64,000 bases of DNA from Cryptomeria japonica. Lineage: Eukaryota > Streptophyta > Pinopsida > Cupressales > Cupressaceae. The stretch covers positions 374,559,392 through 374,623,391 of the forward strand of contig NC_081415.1 of assembly GCF_030272615.1 (NCBI RefSeq), read 5' to 3'. Position 1 is the stretch's first letter; each line of letters opens with the position of its first letter. The notes beneath the pieces were generated by a model. It did no database searches. It saw nothing but the letters and a program-made list of their open reading frames with translations, and was not told the origin of the DNA. A program made the position numbers and the translations under genes. This document shows positions 60,601 to 64,000 of the stretch, piece after piece.

Positions 60601-63600
60601 AATTCTACCTGCAGAATTCTAGGACCCAAAATTGCTAGTTTGGAGGCCAGACTTCATGCTTGAACAACAAAAAGCAGATCAAAGACCAATTGCAACAAAA
60701 ACCAATCATCTTCCGAGGGTAACACCTGAGCTTCTAGATTCTGACAATTCTGGCCCAAATAGATCACTTCATCAAATGGAAATCTCGCCAGTTCATCATG
60801 GACCATCTTCAGGAGTGTGTAGAGTTGGGCCAAGGGGTGCAAGAGACACTTGACTTCCTCCACCGATATAGGAATGCTAAGACACTATAGGAACATACGA
60901 TCTTGCTGCAATTGCTCGATTTGATTCATGACTTGCTCAATCCCTAGCATAGAGCCATCTGCAGGAAAAGGTAAAGACAAACCTAGGAACACAAACATCT
61001 CTACACATCGCTTGATATTTGGAACCAAAATCTTCAAGGACTCTAGTGTTGTTGATGCTTGCATGCTTTCCCTATGTTTATTAAGGAAAATGTTATCCTT
61101 CCTAATAAATTGTTCACGATTTGCCACCCCTTTTGCTTTTAATTCCTCATCTAAAGAAGCAGAGTAATAGCTTAATCAAACTCTAGGCCACAAGGAGTTT
61201 AGGACCAATGAAAAGCGTAATGTTATCAATAAGAGCACCCACTCCGGCATGGAGAAATTATGCCTCACCCAGGAACCTCAACACGGACTGCAGCAAAGGG
61301 AAATACTACTTGATCTTCTCCCAATGAGAAACATATAATTTTTTCATGATCGGGGATAGATCCTAAGAAACTTCCAGAGGGGGAGGAAGATGAGATAAGT
61401 GCACAATTTCATCGTTCTTCGCTCTTATCTCATTCTAGAGATTTTTGCATCTGTCCTACTCATGGGACACTTGATGTTCCAAAGCAAGGATCTTAGTACC
61501 TCCATCTTGAAAAGCCTCCTGAAGTTGCATTGTGTGATCCTACTCTAGCTGTAATAATCTCCTTATATCTTATAATTTCTTCTCAATCTGTTCTAGGTTA
61601 CTCTGCATTTCGTGTGTTTCTATTTCAAACTTTTCTCTCTTCAGAAAGCGTGACTTGTGCTTCACTCAGCTCTTGAGTGTATTCTTCCATCAAGAGGACC
61701 TCCTCTCATAGCTGAGTATGAATCTAGGTAGCATCTCTAGAAGCTTCTTTCAGCTGTTGTATCTCTTGCCCCTTCTCCTATAATTCTTTCAATGCCACAT
61801 TCCTTGTAGCTTCTTGCCCATTCAATTGAGAGCTCACATTGTTCAGGGTTGATTGCAACTTCCCTTTTTCAGAATTGGCTTGAGTTAACAAGCCCTACAA
61901 GCGGTTTATCTTAGCAATTCTATCTTTTTCCTCTTTCCTCTAAGTATCCAAAGATTCTCTGAGGTGGATGAGCCCTGCTTGCATTTTGTCCACGCGATAG
62001 CTCTTCTTGATGAAATCTGAAGACACCACCTTCGAAGTTTCTTCCATAATTTCTACTTTATCCATAGCCATGGTGTTTGAAAGATTAACCCCGACAACAT
62101 GTAGAGTGTAATCATTAGGCTTCATTTGGGCCTCTGACTTGTTGAGTTTTGGGAACATTGTTGCAAAGAGGAGATTATCATTTTCCTCGCTAAAATGCAT
62201 CTACGCATGTGGTCGAGTTGGCCTAGCACCATCTTTTGACTTTCTCTTGCATACCCAGCTAACCCGCACAAATTTGGAATAGGAAACTTGCTGATAAAAA
62301 GTATCTAGGATCAAAATGGCTTGCCCTGCAAATGTTGCACCAGGAGGGATGGCATATGGGAAATAGGAAACAAGATCAGCAAAAGTAGTTTGAATGGGTT
62401 GTGCTAACGTGGTCAAAGAGAACAATGGTGCAAAGGGAGAGACTTCTGAAAGAGAAGGATTAGTGGATGTTGCACTGACATTTGGAGGAGGAGTAGACTC
62501 TCCAAAACCAAGCCTATGCGAAATGGTGGTTGTAGCAGAAATTTGCGGGAAAATCATTGCAGGAAATACAACATCGGGGGCAGGGAGCGCAAAAATGACC
62601 TGCAATGGCACAACTTGAGGATCAACTAGCATTCCAACGGGGGCTAAGGTAAGAGAATTAGGGACCTGAGAAGACATAGACACAACTTGGGGAGTTGAGG
62701 AAACCGCAGATTGAGCAGAGAGGAAGGGAAGAGTAGAGCGTACGTGACCCATAGAAGCCACCAGTTGCTGAGGGGCTGGAGGAACCATAGGGGCTTGAGA
62801 AGATAAACCCTTCTTCATAGAACCCAAATATTATTTCTTCCTAGAAGGGGAATCAGGTTTCTTCTTCTCAATTGATCTCTTGGTGGATTGGGAATGAGGC
62901 CTCCGAACCAAGCTAATGAGAGAAACTGAAATGTTGACTTCGATACCTTTCTCTTCTATATTTATAATCTCGTCCTCCTAAGGTTGGACCTCCTTGGGGG
63001 AGGAGTCATTACATGAGGACTCGTCACTTGTCTCTTCTTCTAACTTGTTATGATTACACCATTCTTCCTCAAAATGCTCATCAAAATGGGTGTTTCCCAG
63101 ATTAGCCCTAGGCTGATTAGTCTCTTGGCGGTAGATCAAGAAATCATTTCTCTTCTTTATCGGCCAACGATCATTTTCCATTGCTTGCAACATGTTCTGA
63201 GGAATAGGCTTAGCCAGATTGTGCCTTTGAAAGATATGGTAAAAAGCCAACCATAGGGGGTGCTCAAGGATAGGAAAGTCACTAGGACCCACATAAAGTC
63301 TTGGATCATTCACCAATGGGAAGATGCGTCTCTCCCATGAGTTTTGTGGCAATGCTTAATAGCATTTTTCCTATGTTTATTGGGCAGACAACCGTTCGGG
63401 TCATAGCTCCAACATCGGCTAATGCTACTAAGCCTAGTTGCACTAGCTTGGAGGTTAGGACCCTCTCGACGAGGCTTCTTCGCTCAAGAATAATAGGGCC
63501 AATAACTTTGTGGTCCTCAGTAATAGATGTATCATTCTTTCCCACCCCTATAGCCTTTTCAACTTCCACCAGCTGTCGTAATATCTTGAGAGTCAGGGTT

Positions 63601-63995
63601 CTCTCAGTAACATAAGTAGGAAGGCGGAAGGGCTTTCTAGAGAAGCCATGTACTCAAACAAAACATAAATCCTTACCCAAGAACCAGTCGTAGCAAGGGC
63701 GTTCATTACCCATCCAATTTATCTGCATTTGAGAAAAACAAGAGAGAGGCTCCATAGGGATGACACCAAGATTGAGAAGGATGGGAGCCAGGAAATAGTC
63801 TGAAAACTGGTATACATCATAATTGGCTAATAGTACAGGGGTCTAGGTGGACATGAGAATTTTGTTTCCTAACTCATCATGAGTACCAATGGCATGAATT
63901 CACTAAAGAAAATGACATTTTGGTGTACGAACAAATGAAATAGGAATGAGGAAAACCTAAACCGCCATGATTACTCAAATTTGACCAGCTGCCTC
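60601..63995 (-). pseudogene. ORF-C: long unknown retroelement frame
   Basis: No family recognised. Reverse strand, from near 63990: THDELGNKILMST, then LLANYDVYQFSDYFLAPILL and INWMGNERPCYDWFLGKDL, then EVEKAIGVGKND (63569 onward). A frameshift near 63355 leads to LPQNSWERRIFPLVNDPRLY and an acidic stretch (EEETSDESSCNDSSPKE). A Pro/Ala/Val-rich section follows (62827-62201), then TLHVVGVNLSNTM. A coiled coil follows at 61930-61640 (LKELxEKGQEIQQLKEAS). In one frame from 63352 to ~61640 the stops are TAG 62978, TAA 62831, TAG 62201, TAG 61940, three more TAG and one TGA. Below 61600 frames are mixed (60885-61127 is open). Its layout, globular then Pro-rich then coiled coil without pol, resembles ORF-B and Copia-2 ORF2. 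Confidence 0.55.
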
Positions 63996-64000
63996 GCCAT

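Noticed and set aside
1-64000. Host protein-coding genes, tRNA, rRNA or miRNA genes
   Set aside because: None was found by reading both strands. Every sustained frame with motifs belongs to a transposable element, or to the three unknown long frames in retroelement context.

Overview
The window looks like intergenic DNA from a large, repeat-rich land-plant nuclear genome, plausibly a gymnosperm, although the species cannot be fixed from sequence alone. It is AT-rich. I found no host gene, tRNA, rRNA or CRISPR array. Almost everything recognisable is a transposable element: four Ty1/Copia-type elements, several Ty3/Gypsy fragments, one CACTA (Tnp2) transposase gene, solo LTRs, a foldback element, and three long non-pol reading frames of unknown function. 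All are decayed by stop codons, frameshifts, truncation or nesting.

Layout, left to right. 1-790: truncated LTR-like DNA. 887-5165: a decayed, intron-containing CACTA transposase ending in a GAT/GGTGAT microsatellite. 5166-7566: non-coding DNA with a 114-bp tandem duplication. 7567-15924: Copia-1 (+), with two ~1.26-kb LTRs and a reverse transcriptase split by a 1285-bp insertion at 11898-13182. 16748-23397: Copia-2 (+), a structurally complete element with a perfect TTGTT target duplication and tRNA-Met-type primer site but no pol; it carries a coiled-coil/zinc-knuckle protein and a second long unknown frame. 24540-25100: a cluster of 16 TCGA motifs. 25391-28435: a ~1000-codon unknown frame (ORF-B). 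28513-31423: a Gypsy LTR, primer site and nearly intact gag.

31878-36600 (-) and 44691-47660 (+) hold two opposite copies of a proline-rich, G-patch-bearing Gypsy coding region. The first is split by a 2441-bp solo LTR (32951-35391, TSD TGTTC). Between the copies lie a ~1-kb foldback element (37156-38177) and Copia-3 (-, 38185-~44690), itself split by a 942-bp solo LTR (42972-43913, TSD TCCAC). 47660-50945: pyrimidine-rich and LTR-like DNA. 50950-52180: a Gypsy RT/RNase H/integrase fragment. 53035-60310: Copia-4 (-), with both LTRs. 60600-63995: a third unknown long frame (ORF-C, -).

The genes do not form a host pathway. The pol-bearing elements once supplied their own gag, protease, integrase, RT and RNase H. 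Copia-2 lacks pol and would have depended on enzymes supplied in trans. The most interesting material is the set of three long non-pol frames (Copia-2 ORF2, ORF-B, ORF-C): each is decayed mainly by in-frame TAG/TGA codons rather than TAA, as expected from C-to-T change at methylated CAG (CHG) and CGA (CG) sites.
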